Source of the DNA: Candidatus Zipacnadia bacterium
GTDB lineage: Bacteria; Armatimonadota; Zipacnadia; Zipacnadales; UBA5352
Direction of reading: 5' to 3'
Length of the DNA stretch: 52,787 nucleotides
NCBI GenBank assembly: GCA_029821635.1
Contig: JALGSW010000016.1
Span: forward strand, 1 to 52,787
Shown here: positions 51,321-52,787 of the stretch, in pieces
Numbering within the stretch: position 1 is the first letter of the stretch
How the letters are laid out: the number at the start of each line of letters is the position of its first letter
Program-made: the position numbers and the translations under genes
Notes under the pieces: generated by a model
The model's input: the letters and a program-made list of their open reading frames with translations, nothing else
The model's database searches: none
What the model was told of the DNA's origin: nothing

Positions 51321-52639
51321 GTCATCCTCGGCAGCATCTGATACTCGTCCAGCGCGACGACCTGCTCCAGCGCGTCCACGAATACGTCGCACTCCTCGCG
51401 CGTGTTGTAGGCGTAGAGCGATGCGCGGACTTTGTCGCGTTCGCGGCTGATCCCGCGCTGCGTGAACCATGAGTGCACGCACAGCTCGCCGCTGCGTACC
51501 ATGACGTTCGCCCGGCGGTCGAGGATCGCGGCGATCCCCGCCACGTCCTCATCCCAGAGCGACACCAGCCCGCGGCGGCGGCAGACCAGCGTGGTGATGC
51601 CGTGCCGCGCCGCCGGGTCCTCGGGGCCGAGCAGTTCGAACTCATTGGCCAGCGGCGCCAGACGCGCGGCGAGGTGCGCGTTGAGCTCGGCCACGTGTCG
51701 CGCGATCGCCTCGACGCCGATGCGCTCGATGAACTCGACCGCCGCCCCCGCGCCGATGATCCCCGCGTAGTCCTGCAGTCCCGCTTCGAAGCGGAAGGGC
51801 GCCTCCAGGTAGGCCGGCGCGCGCCCGAGCGCGGTGTCCTCGACGGTGTCGCCGCCGCTGAGCAGCGGCCGGAAGCGCGGGTCGGCCAGCAGCTCCTCAC
51901 GGGCGTAGAGCGCGCCCATGCCGGTCGGGCCACACAGCTTGTGCAGCGACAGCGCGAGGAAGTCCACGTCCAGGGCCTGCACGTCGATCGGCAGGTGCGG
52001 GGCCGACTGCGCGGCGTCGAGCAGCACCTTCGCCCCGTGCGCGTGTGCCAGCTCGACGACCTCGGTGGCAGGCAGCTCGGCGCCATCGAGGTTCGAGACG
52101 TGCACCACGCTCACGAGCTCGACGCGCTCGCGCGCGAGGATCGCCTCATACGCGGCGAGGTCGAGCGTCCCGTCGGCTCTCGTCGGCGCCCACAGGTGCC
52201 GGACCCGGCCGCCCTCGGCGAGGTCCTGCCACGGGCAGAGGTTCGAGTTGTGCTCGCGGTCGGTGGTGAGCACCGCCGCGCCGTCGCTGAGCGGCCAGCC
52301 GCGCGCGACGAGGTTGACGGCCTCGGTGGTGTTACGCATGAAGACGATCTCGCGCGTGGGCGTCACGTCGGCGCAGTCGTCCTCGCACGGACGGGCGTTG
52401 ATGAAGCGCCGGACGGCCTCGCGCGCCGCGTAGACAGCCGCATCGACCTCGCGGCCGAGGGCATGCGCGCCGCGCCCCAGCCCGCCGCAGGCGGGGAAGC
52501 GGTGGTAGTACTGCGCCATCGCCTCGACCACGCACTCGGGCTTGAGCGTCATGCAGGCATTGTCGAGGTAGACGATCGGCCGGTCACCGATCCGCCGCTC
52601 GAGCACCGGGAATTGTGCGCGCAGGGCCTCTACGTCCAT
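51317..52639 (-). CDS. sufS: Cysteine desulfurase-type class V aminotransferase (SufS-like)
   Basis: 440 aa. PIVYLDNACMTLKPECVVEA, TTDREHNSNLCPWQDLA (PLP region), VVHVSNLDGAELPATEVVEL, KVLLDAAQSAPHLPIDVQAL, SLHKLCGPTGMGALYARE (PLP lysine) and VRSGELCVHSWF (reactive Cys near the C-terminus) define the family. It mobilises cysteine sulfur for Fe-S cluster assembly, with the sufU-like gene downstream. Start ATG 52639; no other suf genes are seen in the window. Confidence 0.88.
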   Translation of the reverse strand: MDVEALRAQFPVLERRIGDRPIVYLDNACMTLKPECVVEAMAQYYHRFPACGGLGRGAHALGREVDAAVYAAREAVRRFINARPCEDDCADVTPTREIVFMRNTTEAVNLVARGWPLSDGAAVLTTDREHNSNLCPWQDLAEGGRVRHLWAPTRADGTLDLAAYEAILARERVELVSVVHVSNLDGAELPATEVVELAHAHGAKVLLDAAQSAPHLPIDVQALDVDFLALSLHKLCGPTGMGALYAREELLADPRFRPLLSGGDTVEDTALGRAPAYLEAPFRFEAGLQDYAGIIGAGAAVEFIERIGVEAIARHVAELNAHLAARLAPLANEFELLGPEDPAARHGITTLVCRRRGLVSLWDEDVAGIAAILDRRANVMVRSGELCVHSWFTQRGISRERDKVRASLYAYNTREECDVFVDALEQVVALDEYQMLPRMT

Positions 52640-52787
52640 CGGTCAGTCCTCGCCGGGCCACAACCGTCTTTCTCCCCCTCTTCCGGAACGGCTATGCATT
52701 ACGCACATCTCCGGAGGCGAGGAGGAAGCCTGTAACTAAGTCGTGAAGTCGTAGGATGCCGCGCCAGAGCACCTTGACACCAGGATA
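52640..52787. other. Upstream gap and window end
   Basis: No gene is readable upstream of sufS to the window edge. TTGACA occurs on the plus strand at about 52773-52778, possibly the -35 box of a rightward promoter whose remainder is outside. Confidence 0.4.

Overview
The window is 52.8 kb of GC-rich bacterial chromosome (roughly 70% G+C by eye). It most resembles an Armatimonadota or similar deep-branching environmental bacterium, probably assembled from a metagenome. The main clue is the type II pseudopilin at 25748, whose N-terminus reads [19 protein letters not shown] followed by [14 protein letters not shown] and which ends in an H-x9-DG motif, a combination I associate with Armatimonadota. 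Other hints are the many secreted glycosidase-like proteins, Gfo/Idh/MocA oxidoreductases, a MtaA/CmuA-like UroD protein, and intergenic DNA full of palindromic repeats. Sigma70-type promoters are readable. No rRNA, tRNA, CRISPR array, integrase or IS transposase was seen.

Layout. 1-3.7 kb: two divergent Gfo/Idh/MocA oxidoreductases separated by a repeat cluster (the plus-strand one carries a 3' frameshift), a receiver-only response regulator, and a UroD-family protein. 3.8-4.7 kb: purQ. 4.8-10 kb: a cell-division/ylm-type cluster made of a zinc-ribbon protein with an acidic tail, yggS, sepF, proC, yggT, a CPBP protease and yggU. 10-13.7 kb: a short secretin-like protein divergent from a secreted glycosidase-like protein. 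13.7-22.7 kb (minus strand): argG, two tandem LIV-type substrate-binding lipoproteins, livH, livM, livG, livF and a PaaK-type CoA ligase. 22.9-28.5 kb: UxaC-like isomerase, lipid kinase, small membrane protein, pseudopilin, sugar-phosphate isomerase/epimerase-like protein and a secreted glycosidase-like protein. 28.5-33.6 kb: a 5'-truncated glycosidase remnant, then an RCC1/GH28 fusion. 33.7-37.3 kb: a restriction-modification island of lower GC, with one large endonuclease-methyltransferase and a remnant of a different R-M enzyme. 37.6-41 kb: leuB-like dehydrogenase, a DUF5678-like plus retropepsin pair, a LarA-like protein and a frameshifted small ORF. 41.3-42.3 kb: an HTH-nucleotidyltransferase plus HEPN toxin-antitoxin-like pair. 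42.4-48.8 kb: two small membrane proteins, then MoxR, DUF58, a DUF4129-type membrane protein and a secreted protein. 48.9-52.6 kb (minus strand): sufS, a sufU-like gene, prfB with its programmed frameshift, and a 5'-nucleotidase C-terminal-domain protein.

The most unusual feature is the intergenic DNA. At least five families of inverted repeats recur. One family (1013-1093, 44281-44363, 45730-45808) has a fixed 7-base loop on tip stems whose sequences differ completely between copies yet stay complementary, as expected if the fold is selected. Other observations worth following are the RCC1-GH28 fusion, the DUF5678/retropepsin pair, the mosaic R-M island, the palindromic control region of the MNT-HEPN pair, and a repeat that seems to supply the prfB ribosome binding site.
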